Positions 17,587 through 26,807 of a DNA stretch of 64,000 nt are shown here, piece after piece. A program made the position numbers and the translations under genes. The notes below the pieces were generated by a model. It saw nothing but the letters and a program-made list of their open reading frames with translations. It was not told where the DNA came from and did no database searches. This DNA comes from Planctomycetota bacterium (lineage in GTDB: Bacteria > Planctomycetota > UBA8108 > UBA1146 > JAJFFE01), in contig JAJFFE010000059.1 of the NCBI GenBank assembly GCA_021776775.1, positions 1-64,000 of the forward strand. The letters run 5' to 3'. Numbering within the stretch: the first letter of the stretch is position 1; each line of letters begins with the position of its first letter.

Positions 17587-19824
17587 TCAACGCACCTTGA
17601 TCGTGATCACGTGCTCGAGCGGCCCTTCGATATAGTGGGTCGTTGTGCGCCCACGACTATCTTGTATCTTGATTTCCATGGCCTCGAACGGAGGGACATG
17701 GACAACGACCGGAGCTTTTCCGAGTCGTTCGTCGTCGGCCCACACCTCGGCGCCGCCGGGTTTCGTTCGGATCACGACCGGAAGTCGAATGCCTTTGGCT
17801 TCGTCAGTGCGTGAGTAGTCCAAGAGCAAGGTGCGGTAAATCACAAAGCTCTCTTCGAAGTCTCCCGCTGCACTGGCCGCTTGCCCGGCGGCCAGGAGCC
17901 GCTTCGCCTCCGATAGATAGTTGTCGAGCTTTTCTAGACGGTCCGTGGCCTGTTTACCCCAGTCTGTTCCACGCCCCTTCTTTTCCAAGAGCAAGTACCA
18001 CGTCCGGGCGCTTTCGAACTGTCCGCGAGATTCGTACGCGTTCGCCGTGTTCAAGAGACGTTCGAACTCGCGGCGGCTCGAGTGATCGAGGTAGAACAGA
18101 CGGTCCTCGGCGGACAGCATGACTCGCTGAATTGCCGGTCCCCAGATCATGACGGGGTGAGCGCCGTGGAACTCGCGGAGCGCGTCGACGAAGTTTCGGG
18201 TTCGAACTTGTTCCTGGCGGAAGCCAGGGCTTCCCGGAACCGGAATCTCAGCGGACGCAAGCGCGTCGAACTGATTGCGATACGTATCGAGCATTTGATA
18301 CGTGTGTTGTTGGTAGCCACCGAATGCCGTCAACAACCCGCACAACGTGAGCCCCGCTAGCGACAGCCTCTTCTTGGACTCCGACCGTCCGTCCGGCTCG
18401 GCCGGGAGTTCCTTCGGAGTGAGGCGTTCGATCTTCTTCTGAATGTCCTGCGCTTCGGCGTTCTCACCGGCACTCTTCAGTTGCTTGCGAAGTACTTCGA
18501 GGCCCGCGATCGCTCCGGCCGTGTTGCCCGCATCGAGCAAGAAATTGACGTGTCGTCGGCGGAGCGCGATCGACTCTGGAAACTCCAACATGACTCTCTC
18601 GAGAAAGTCTCTAGCTCTCTGATCCCGGTGCTCCTTGCGCAGCAAGTCGATCACGCGAAGGGCTTCTTTGGAAACCCGCGCTTCGTCGTCGCCGAACGTG
18701 GCGAGGACTTCTTCGTAGAGATCAATCTGCTCGGGGCGAACCCGGGTGCATTCTTCGAGGTAGCGACGGGTTTCGTCTTGCTCGTCCCTGTCACGTGCGA
18801 GGGTCGCGCGTGAGTAGAATATCTCGAACACTTTGTCTTTGAGTTTGGTGTCACTTGGGTCGATGGCGAGGGCTCGCTCGTAGAGTGAGAGCGCCTTATC
18901 GACATCGCCACGCTCTTTGTAGGCGTCACCGACCAGGGTCAACTGTTCGATGGCTCGACCATTCTTGCCGAGGTACTCCAGCAGATCGATGAGTCGTTCC
19001 CGAACCGGGACTTGATCCGTCGACATCTCGGCGGCCCGGATGTAGCGAAGCACGAGATCGTTCGCCGCTTTTGCGTCGAGCTGGTCGTAGTCGATGTCTT
19101 CGAGTTCGCGGAAGAGGGTCTTCTGCACCCAGCCTTGACGGGCCGCGGCGCACAGAATGACGAGCGTTCGATGCGGGAAAAACAGGCTCTTCTCGAGGAC
19201 CTCAGAGACCGAACTGGTCCCATCGATGACGGCGCCGATTTCACCGAAGACCCAGTGGCGCTCCCCGGACATCGCTTCTTGACCACGGTCAGAGAGCACG
19301 AGCTTCTCGTCGAGCCGGGGAAGGATCTCTGCGATCTCGCGCTTCTCTTGCTCGCGACTCTTGATGGCTTGAAGAAGCGGCTGATTCGGAATGGAGACGT
19401 GCTGATCATCTGCGCCCAGAAGGAGGGCTTCGGGGACGTTGCCCGCTTCGAAGAGAAAGTGTTGACCTGATCGGTCGACGATCAGCAGGATCTCTTCGAA
19501 CATTTCCATTTCGAGATAGACCGGAAGGCGCTCCTCCGTCAACAGTCCGACGCGTTCCAGCGCGCTGCCCAAGCTCTGATGTTGGTTGGACAGCTTGCTC
19601 AGGAGATCGGACAAGGCCGAGTCCGACGCGCGGCTGTGCATGAACAGATGGGGCGCCGGTACGAACCGACACTCCTTGCCTGCCTCGAGAAGATGAACTT
19701 CATCGCCCGAGAAGAAGATGTGACGGACCTGTTCTCCCTTGCCCAGGAAGAGGGTACCGACGTCTTCTTTCTTGATGATTTGCTCAATGAGCTGTAGCAG
19801 TTTCTTCGCCATAACGCTCTTCAC
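17587..19824 (-). CDS. DUF4388-like / TPR protein with transmembrane helix and C-terminal PEGA domain
   Basis: N-term KEDVGTLFLGKGEQVRHIFFSGDEVHLLEAG; TPR (GDVDKALSLYERALAIDPSDTKLKDKV); TM LSLAGLTLCGLLTAFGGY; PEGA-like PVVIRTKPGGAEVWADDERLGKAPVVVHVPP. Confidence 0.75.
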   Translation of the reverse strand: MKSVMAKKLLQLIEQIIKKEDVGTLFLGKGEQVRHIFFSGDEVHLLEAGKECRFVPAPHLFMHSRASDSALSDLLSKLSNQHQSLGSALERVGLLTEERLPVYLEMEMFEEILLIVDRSGQHFLFEAGNVPEALLLGADDQHVSIPNQPLLQAIKSREQEKREIAEILPRLDEKLVLSDRGQEAMSGERHWVFGEIGAVIDGTSSVSEVLEKSLFFPHRTLVILCAAARQGWVQKTLFRELEDIDYDQLDAKAANDLVLRYIRAAEMSTDQVPVRERLIDLLEYLGKNGRAIEQLTLVGDAYKERGDVDKALSLYERALAIDPSDTKLKDKVFEIFYSRATLARDRDEQDETRRYLEECTRVRPEQIDLYEEVLATFGDDEARVSKEALRVIDLLRKEHRDQRARDFLERVMLEFPESIALRRRHVNFLLDAGNTAGAIAGLEVLRKQLKSAGENAEAQDIQKKIERLTPKELPAEPDGRSESKKRLSLAGLTLCGLLTAFGGYQQHTYQMLDTYRNQFDALASAEIPVPGSPGFRQEQVRTRNFVDALREFHGAHPVMIWGPAIQRVMLSAEDRLFYLDHSSRREFERLLNTANAYESRGQFESARTWYLLLEKKGRGTDWGKQATDRLEKLDNYLSEAKRLLAAGQAASAAGDFEESFVIYRTLLLDYSRTDEAKGIRLPVVIRTKPGGAEVWADDERLGKAPVVVHVPPFEAMEIKIQDSRGRTTTHYIEGPLEHVITIKVR

Positions 19825-20987
19825 CGCCCGGTGCCACGTGTGGACCGCAGCTTCACTCTGCCGTATCGATAAGGGTATTGAAGAATACGATGCGCCAGCC
19901 TTCCGAGCGGATCGTTTTCGCTTCGGTCGGCCGCGAGCTGTCGGAGAATGTTGCTAGCTCTTACTGTGCCCAGGCTTCCGAGACCGCGCACGGCGAGAGC
20001 GCGAATGCGTTTTGATGAACTTTCGACGAGTGCGTGAAAGAGATCCTCGAGACCGTCAAGTTCCGAGAAACACAACTCCTCGAGCGCATGCAGGGATAGA
20101 TTCGGATCCTCACAAGTGAGTGCGTGGTGCCACCACGGCTCTGCCTCACGGAGGCCGAGCCTGGCGTACGCGGTCAGAAGTCGACGTCGGGTCGTTACGT
20201 TCGCCTCGGGGTACGCGGTGAGTAGCTGAGCGCGATCGTCGGCGTCGCCGTGTCGCGCCACATAGGCAAGCGCGAGTTCGTTCAGTTCGCTCGACTCGTA
20301 ACTCAAGACCAAGTTCGACGCGCTACCGTCGACTAGAGGCCAGCCGCGCACCAGGAACAAGTCGAGGAGCGCGACGAGTACCGGAGTCGAGGTTTCCGTT
20401 CGGAACGCTTGCCGAAGCCCGGCGTCGAGACTCGCGGACCGGTCGAGTGCGAGTTGTTGGAAGCAGCGAGTGGCGAACAGTCGACACGCCGCCTGTTCCG
20501 AGCGGAGCAGGTTGCCGGCTGTCTCGAGGGAAACGTTCTCTCCTACGATCTCAGCGGTTACGAGTTGCTGGATTCGATCTCGATCGAGAATCGACTCCAC
20601 CGGAAGAAATGCGCCGGCGATCAAGTAGCCGTCCGTCGACGCCGGAGTGTCGACGTCGGTGAATAGAAAGAGTCCCGAGCTACCGGGCACGAGCGGCGTC
20701 CCATCGGGATGCCGCCCGGCCCGTTCCAGAAGCGAGATGGAGCCGTTACCCCTCAGAAACGGACTCGGGGTGCTTCCGTCGACAGCGATAAGAAGGATCC
20801 GGTCGTCACCGACCGTATCGACCGCCATCAGTGTTCCCCAGACAGCCCCGTCAGCGAATTTCACCAAGGGCCAGACATCCGCGGCATAGGCGCGAGCTGT
20901 CCAGGGGTGCAGCAAGAGAGTTAGCATCAGTGTCAGTACAACGGTGTTTCTTACGATCATGACCATCACTGCTCCAAGGCAATCCAC
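19821..20987 (-). CDS. Secreted HEAT-repeat-like protein
   Basis: Signal-like N-terminus; ELALAYVARHGDADDRAQLLTAYPEANVTTRRRLLTAYARLG... alpha-helical repeats. Overlaps downstream gene by ATGA; probable internal start near 20967 overlapping the upstream stop. Confidence 0.6.
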   Translation of the reverse strand: MDCLGAVMVMIVRNTVVLTLMLTLLLHPWTARAYAADVWPLVKFADGAVWGTLMAVDTVGDDRILLIAVDGSTPSPFLRGNGSISLLERAGRHPDGTPLVPGSSGLFLFTDVDTPASTDGYLIAGAFLPVESILDRDRIQQLVTAEIVGENVSLETAGNLLRSEQAACRLFATRCFQQLALDRSASLDAGLRQAFRTETSTPVLVALLDLFLVRGWPLVDGSASNLVLSYESSELNELALAYVARHGDADDRAQLLTAYPEANVTTRRRLLTAYARLGLREAEPWWHHALTCEDPNLSLHALEELCFSELDGLEDLFHALVESSSKRIRALAVRGLGSLGTVRASNILRQLAADRSENDPLGRLAHRILQYPYRYGRVKLRSTRGTGR

Positions 20988-23203
20988 TCGCGTAGGTACG
21001 CTTCGTTCAGTTCATTGAAGCGGTACCCGGTCGAGGTCGAGATGAGCGAAGTGGAAAAACTGAGCGCCGCGGCCATGATGTTGTTGCCCGGCGAGTCGAA
21101 GTGGTACGGAGTGGTGTACGGTCCCGCGAACGTCGGAGTCGTCGTTCCACCGAACAGTCCCAACGGTGGGGGGTTGTTCGCGCACAGCCCGATGGAGTGT
21201 CCGATTTCGTGGGCAAGGACTACTGCGGTTGATCGGGCGAGTGCATCTATCGCGGACGCGATATCGTCATAGCGTTCGTTCTGCTCAGAAGTGTTCGAAG
21301 GGTTGAGTCGGTCGAATGACTCAGAAAGAACATAGTGATCGATCGCGTCTTCACCGGCCGGTGTGCCGCGTCCGGGAATCAACGGGTCGAATCGATTGCG
21401 GAACGAGAAGGAGCTGTTCACGTAGAACTGAATCATGTTGGTCGTAAAGACGCCGAGTCCCACAGATCTATTGTTGTTGCCCGACGCGTTGCGATAGTCG
21501 AATTGCGCCCGCCCGAGCGTGAACCCTGCGCCCAAGTCGTCGCCGCCGATGCGAATCGACGATTGAGTGTCTCCGGAACTCAGCGAGAAGCTAAGGTGTG
21601 GGTGAAACCCGGACCCCGATCCGTCGAACTCGCGTCCATAGAGTTCGTCGAGGCGTCCCTTGGTTTCCGTCAGCACCCAATTGCGGATGCGCAGGTTGGT
21701 GTTCGCGCTGGCCGAAGCGTCGGTCGGCGACACGGTCCGGAGCCCTAAGATCTCTAGATCTTCGAGAAAGTCGGCGACGCCGTTCGGGTTTGCAGACGTC
21801 GTGATACTGACGACGGCTCCGCCGGAGTAGCTCGTCGAGAACATGTCGCTCTCGAAGTCGAGCCACCAAGCGTCGGACACGTCGAACGGGCGAATCCCAC
21901 CGCTGGCGGGGACGATGCGCAGGGTGAGTTCGAGTTCGTTGGATATATTGCCATAGGTGTCGCGGATCGAAGCGTGGAACGAAATCAGGCCGAGGCCGCT
22001 CGCGTGGGATCCCGGGATGACCCATGCGCCGCCGTCGGCGTCAGGCGCGAACAGGGACGCTAGGTTTTCTCCGGGAGCGACGTCGCCGAGTTGGCGATTG
22101 GCCGTAATGGCGAGCGAGGAAACGTCGATCGCCGATCCGGTGGGCAGCGTTCCGTAGGCGACACTCAGTTGAATATCGTCGGCAGGGGTGCTGAGAACAT
22201 GCTCGACCAAGTCGCCCTGCGAATCGGTGTACGACGTAGAGCCGTTCATCGTGCTCGGAATCTCGCCGACCGTGAGCCGTTCGAACGTCGGAGCGACGAG
22301 GTGTACCGACATCGCGGCAGAGGTCGCCGGAGTGCCGTCGACGACGTCGATTGGTGTCAATCGTACAAACACATCATTGGAGACGACACCTGGCAAGTCG
22401 GCTTGTGAGTCCCAAACGACGGATCGCTGCGTCGGCGTGGTCTCGGTGGTGACGGCGCTCCAGCCGTCTTCGCCGTCCGTAGCTGTGCCGTTGTGCCACG
22501 TCGTGCCCCCGACGGAGTACTCGAGTCGCAGCCCCACGACATCACCGTTGGGATCGCTCACGGTGTAGTCGATCGTGATCTCACCGCCGTGTGTCCCGGG
22601 GGGCGGAGTGACCGAGTGCGCGACGGGAGGACCGTTGTCGCCGAGCAGGAAGACCTCGGATGCAGCAGAGCTTCCGACGTCGCCCGTGACCGCGTCGGTC
22701 GGGACGATTCGCAGTCTTAGGTCTGCCTGGTCAAGCGTTTCGAGGTCGGGTTGCGGATACCACACGAGAGCGTGTGTCGATCCCGTAGCCTCGGCCGAAA
22801 CGCCTTCGGTCGTACCGCCGACGCTAGCCGCGTGGTACGTGAGACCACGGTCTTCACTGAACTCGAGGTCGAGTGAAACGTCGTGGTTGTCCGGAGACAT
22901 GATCTCGAATTGAATCGTCGTTCCGGACGGGTTCGGGGATACCGCAATATTGCGGACCGAAACCGGTGGCGGGGCGACAGCAGCACTGCTGCCGCCGCCA
23001 CCGCCGCTCCCGCAACCTGCCAATAATAGCGGCGAGGCCACGAGGAGCCACATAGGGCCAAATGAGGCACATACGCGGAACTGAAGCAATAAATGCACGA
23101 ACGTAGCCGAGTTCGATAACGAAGAACTCGACGGTGGTCGGCACGATAGAACGCCGGTCACCATAGGACCTTTCGGTAGCCCGGCTGCCCGTCGCGAATC
23201 CAA
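20966..23203 (-). CDS. Putative lipoprotein zinc metalloprotease-like protein
   Basis: LLLAGCGSGGGGG lipobox-like (true start may be ~23053); zinc-site STAVVLAHEIGHSIGLCANN (HExGHxxG). Confidence 0.7.
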   Translation of the reverse strand: MDSRRAAGLPKGPMVTGVLSCRPPSSSSLSNSATFVHLLLQFRVCASFGPMWLLVASPLLLAGCGSGGGGGSSAAVAPPPVSVRNIAVSPNPSGTTIQFEIMSPDNHDVSLDLEFSEDRGLTYHAASVGGTTEGVSAEATGSTHALVWYPQPDLETLDQADLRLRIVPTDAVTGDVGSSAASEVFLLGDNGPPVAHSVTPPPGTHGGEITIDYTVSDPNGDVVGLRLEYSVGGTTWHNGTATDGEDGWSAVTTETTPTQRSVVWDSQADLPGVVSNDVFVRLTPIDVVDGTPATSAAMSVHLVAPTFERLTVGEIPSTMNGSTSYTDSQGDLVEHVLSTPADDIQLSVAYGTLPTGSAIDVSSLAITANRQLGDVAPGENLASLFAPDADGGAWVIPGSHASGLGLISFHASIRDTYGNISNELELTLRIVPASGGIRPFDVSDAWWLDFESDMFSTSYSGGAVVSITTSANPNGVADFLEDLEILGLRTVSPTDASASANTNLRIRNWVLTETKGRLDELYGREFDGSGSGFHPHLSFSLSSGDTQSSIRIGGDDLGAGFTLGRAQFDYRNASGNNNRSVGLGVFTTNMIQFYVNSSFSFRNRFDPLIPGRGTPAGEDAIDHYVLSESFDRLNPSNTSEQNERYDDIASAIDALARSTAVVLAHEIGHSIGLCANNPPPLGLFGGTTTPTFAGPYTTPYHFDSPGNNIMAAALSFSTSLISTSTGYRFNELNEAYLREWIALEQ

Positions 23204-23675
23204 AATGGATCCGCGGGGTGGGCCCGTGGCTTTGCGTCCTACTCTTTCGAGTAGTTTGCCTTTTTCGGGAAGCGGGGCGCCCGGTGCTGGCCGAATGCCC
23301 TGCTCTCATTTGAAGACTACAACACTTCTCCAGATCGGCAACTCGGTCAGGCCCGAGGATTGCCTTGCTCTCCTAACGCCTTTGAGAGCCGTGAGTTCTC
23401 GGGGCGGGCCCCAATCGTGCCCGAAGTCCCCGCGTTCCAATGGGAGCGCGAGACGAGCGAGCGGCTTCCGTGTAGAATGCCGATCGGAAAGAAACGCAGC
23501 GGTAGTCTTCTGATCGAATAGTCAGCGTCCAAGTACGGTTCGCACCGGCCATCGTCCCCACGCCTTGGGAGCGATCGTTCGCGAGCCGCGGGGCCGCGGT
23601 GCGCAAACGGCGTACTGCGAAGTGGTCGCTCACTCGAACGAAGAGCCAACGAAGCAGAACAGGGAGTCCCTCCTC

Positions 23676-25010
23676 ATGAGCTATTCTCGTGTCTCCAGCC
23701 GAAGCGCCGTCGCTTGGATTGCCGTGGTGCTAGCGCTCACGGTTCCGGTCTTTGCCGGATCGTCGGTCAAGGATCTGAAGAAGAGCCTTCGCAAGCAGCT
23801 CGCCGCGCGCGACATCAGCGGCTCACTGGCCACGATCAACGAACTTGCAATGCTCGACGAGCCCAAGGCGATCGACGCGATCCTTGGTCTTGCGTTTGCT
23901 GCGGATGTCCCCGACGTCGAACGGGGCACGATTCGAATCCTTCGCGGATTGCCGCGGGAGTCCGCTGGCATCGTGCGCGCGGCTGAGCAGTGTTCGAAGC
24001 ACAAAGACGCACGCGCTCGGAGCGCCCTCGTTTGGGTCATGGAGGTTCGACACGAAAAAGAGTGTCGCACCGCCATCGTTCAGTGCCTCTACGATCGCAT
24101 GACAAGCGTCGTGCTTGCGTCGCTCGAGGTGATGACCAAATGGGACTCCCTCGCTCCGATTCAGCACCTGATCGATGCGTTGAAATACCAAGAAGAACAA
24201 GGTCGGATCAAAGGCATTGTCGCGTTCGAGATTCGCAAGACACTGACGTCCCTGACCAACAAGAACTTCGACTATGCCGACGACTGGTCCAACTTCTGGT
24301 CGGTCCGCAAGGAAGGCTTCGTGCGGCCCCCGAAAGCCGATCGCACCGCCCAGGCGACAGGTGTGAAGCGCGCCCGGCCGACCTTCTTCGGCATGGAGGT
24401 CAACACCGACCGGTTCCTTTTCATTCTAGATGTCTCGGGCAGCATGGAGAAAAAAGATCCGTTCCCGGAGGAGCAGGGCTCTGGCGACGACGGCAAGTCG
24501 GGGACGGGAGTTGGCGCGGCGAAGGAGAAGCCGAAGCCGACTCAAGACGAGATCCCCGAAGCTCGTCGTCGTCTGACGCGAGTGCAAAAAGAATTGATTA
24601 CCGTCATCAATCAGCTCCCGCCAAAGACCAAGTTCAACATCGTTGCGTTCAACCATCAGGTGGGCACCTGGGAGAAGAACCTCGTCTTCGCCTCGCCGCG
24701 CAACAAACAGAAGGCGATCGAGTACGTCAATTCGTTCAAGGCAGAGGGTGAAACGCACACCGATACCGCGTTCGAGACCGCGTTTGACATAGAGCAGATC
24801 GATTCCATCTTTCTCTTGTCGGATGGTGCGCCCAAGAGAAACGGCGAGCTGTTGGACACCAAGCCGATCCTCGCCGCGATCAAGAACACCAACCGTTTTC
24901 GACGGATTCGAATCAATGCGATCACGTTCATGCAGTGCGGCGGCAACTTGCGGCGGTTCATGAAGTCGCTTTCCAACCAAAATAACGGCGTTTACAAGGA
25001 GCTACGCTGA
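23676..25010 (+). CDS. HEAT-like repeat plus von Willebrand factor A domain protein (paralog 1)
   Basis: Signal MSYSRVSSRSAVAWIAVVLALTVPVFAG; MIDAS FLFILDVSGSM (DxSxS), T in GETHTDTAF, D in FLLSDGAPKR. Confidence 0.85.
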   Translation: MSYSRVSSRSAVAWIAVVLALTVPVFAGSSVKDLKKSLRKQLAARDISGSLATINELAMLDEPKAIDAILGLAFAADVPDVERGTIRILRGLPRESAGIVRAAEQCSKHKDARARSALVWVMEVRHEKECRTAIVQCLYDRMTSVVLASLEVMTKWDSLAPIQHLIDALKYQEEQGRIKGIVAFEIRKTLTSLTNKNFDYADDWSNFWSVRKEGFVRPPKADRTAQATGVKRARPTFFGMEVNTDRFLFILDVSGSMEKKDPFPEEQGSGDDGKSGTGVGAAKEKPKPTQDEIPEARRRLTRVQKELITVINQLPPKTKFNIVAFNHQVGTWEKNLVFASPRNKQKAIEYVNSFKAEGETHTDTAFETAFDIEQIDSIFLLSDGAPKRNGELLDTKPILAAIKNTNRFRRIRINAITFMQCGGNLRRFMKSLSNQNNGVYKELR

Positions 25011-26302
25011 TGCGTAAGGCCTTCGCACTCCTGCTCGTACTTTGTGTCGTCAACGTTTGGGGGCCGGTTTCTACGCCGGCCGCCGACGATCAAGCAAAGA
25101 AGGACCTGAAGAAAGCGGAGGCGCAGCTCAAGCGCGCGTTGTCGAAAGGCAACCTCGATCACATCGCGTATTACCTCGAGATAGTGGGTCGTAACGGAAC
25201 GCCCGCCATCTTGAAGCGAGTGTTGTCGATCGGCGCCCAGTACCGGGGAGATCCTGTCCGCTCTTCGGTGGCGCGAGTGTTGGTCCAAGCCGACTCGCCG
25301 GCCGCCATCGAGTTCTACGGGAAAGAACTCTTGTCGACTAAGCGCATCGAGATGGCCATCTTGCTGATCGAAGCGCTCGAACGAATCCAGAGTGAGCATT
25401 CGGTCGCACCTTTGGCGAACGCGCTCGGCAAGCACAAGAACAAGAAGATCCTCACCGAGATCGCCATCGCGATGCGATACAAGCCGGACAAGCGTTCGAT
25501 CGACGCCTTGATCAAACTCTTCAAGTCCGTCGTGACAGATCAGGATAAGTTGTGGGCCGAGACGTGTATCTCGCTGACGACGCTGACCGGGTTCGAGTAC
25601 CAGGTCTACGAGGACTGGGCGAACTGGTGGATCGTGGCCCGCGACGCGTGGGAGCCGAGCAAGGATAGCAAGGCCGAAGCGAAAGCGATCAGTGGGGTGT
25701 ACCGACCCCGTCGTGGCCGCGGACTCGAACTGCCGAAGATTTTTGGCCAGGAAGTTCCGTCCAAACGAGTCGTCTTCGTCATCGACACGTCCGACAGCAT
25801 GAACAAAGTGCACGAGCCAGCTTCGACCGAGGCCGGGGCGACGGGCCAGGAACAGGTGACCCGCCTGAAGCGGGCGCAGGACGAATTGATCGGGGCGATC
25901 ACCGCGCTGCGCAAGGACGTTAGATTCGGCATTATCGCCTACAACCAACGGTCGTACCCGTTCGACGACGCGAAGTTGCAACTCGCCTCGCCGCGGAACA
26001 AGCGGAAGGCCATTGAGTTCATTCGCGGCTGGATCGCAGAGAAGACCACCAACACCGGCGATGCCATGCTGGCGGCGCTCGCGCTTCCCGAGGTCGACAC
26101 CATCATCCTGCTGTCTGACGGGAGTCCGACGGACCCGGAGACAGGAACGCTCGTCGACATCGAGCCGATCGTCGAGGCACTGACCTCTGACAATCGCTTC
26201 AAACGCGTCACCATCCACACCCTCGGCTTCCAGGGCGCCAAGTATGCGTTCATGAAGGCGCTCGCGGATCTCAACCACGGGACCTACGCCCATATCAAGT
26301 AG
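25010..26302 (+). CDS. HEAT-like repeat plus vWA domain protein (paralog 2)
   Basis: Signal MRKAFALLLVLCVVNVWG; MIDAS VVFVIDTSDSM (DxSxS), TTNTGDAML, ILLSDGSPTD; start overlaps stop of paralog 1. Confidence 0.85.
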   Translation: MRKAFALLLVLCVVNVWGPVSTPAADDQAKKDLKKAEAQLKRALSKGNLDHIAYYLEIVGRNGTPAILKRVLSIGAQYRGDPVRSSVARVLVQADSPAAIEFYGKELLSTKRIEMAILLIEALERIQSEHSVAPLANALGKHKNKKILTEIAIAMRYKPDKRSIDALIKLFKSVVTDQDKLWAETCISLTTLTGFEYQVYEDWANWWIVARDAWEPSKDSKAEAKAISGVYRPRRGRGLELPKIFGQEVPSKRVVFVIDTSDSMNKVHEPASTEAGATGQEQVTRLKRAQDELIGAITALRKDVRFGIIAYNQRSYPFDDAKLQLASPRNKRKAIEFIRGWIAEKTTNTGDAMLAALALPEVDTIILLSDGSPTDPETGTLVDIEPIVEALTSDNRFKRVTIHTLGFQGAKYAFMKALADLNHGTYAHIK

Positions 26303-26807
26303 TTGCGGGTTTGGCACGGGTTGCTCGTGAGCGCGGCTGGTCGGGCCGCACTTGCCGTGGTCCCGTAGGTCCTCCTCACGACTTCTCCGGCGACAACCCG
26401 GCGTTCTCAGCTTCGTAGAGGACTGAGATACGGGCGGCAGGCCAGATCGCCTCGCACGCGTCGTGGCGGACCGGCCACGCGTCGTAAATGAAGCGGGCCA
26501 GGGGGTTGGGTGAGGGGGCTTGGCGTCCATAACCGTTGCGCCCCAAACCGCATTATGTTAGTTGACTGCGTCTCGCCGCCTGCCGGGGGGGGGCCTATCG
26601 GCCTGGCACGTCCAATTCTTCGCCCTCGAATCTCGGGTTTCTTAGCTGTTACTGACCCCGAACATTCGACTTAGGCGCGGAGTCCCCCGCGAATCATCGG
26701 TGGCACCCCCTCGGCACACCGCCGGGCCCACTTCGGTGGGACGGCCGTTGGCCGCGGAATCGTCGCGAACTCGTCGAGAAAAAGAATAGGCTCGGAGCGA
26801 AAGACCC

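Noticed and set aside
24992-26530. 512-aa minus-strand ORF
   Set aside because: Antisense to the vWA paralog 2 gene, whose signal peptide and MIDAS motifs are convincing; GC-rich shadow ORF.
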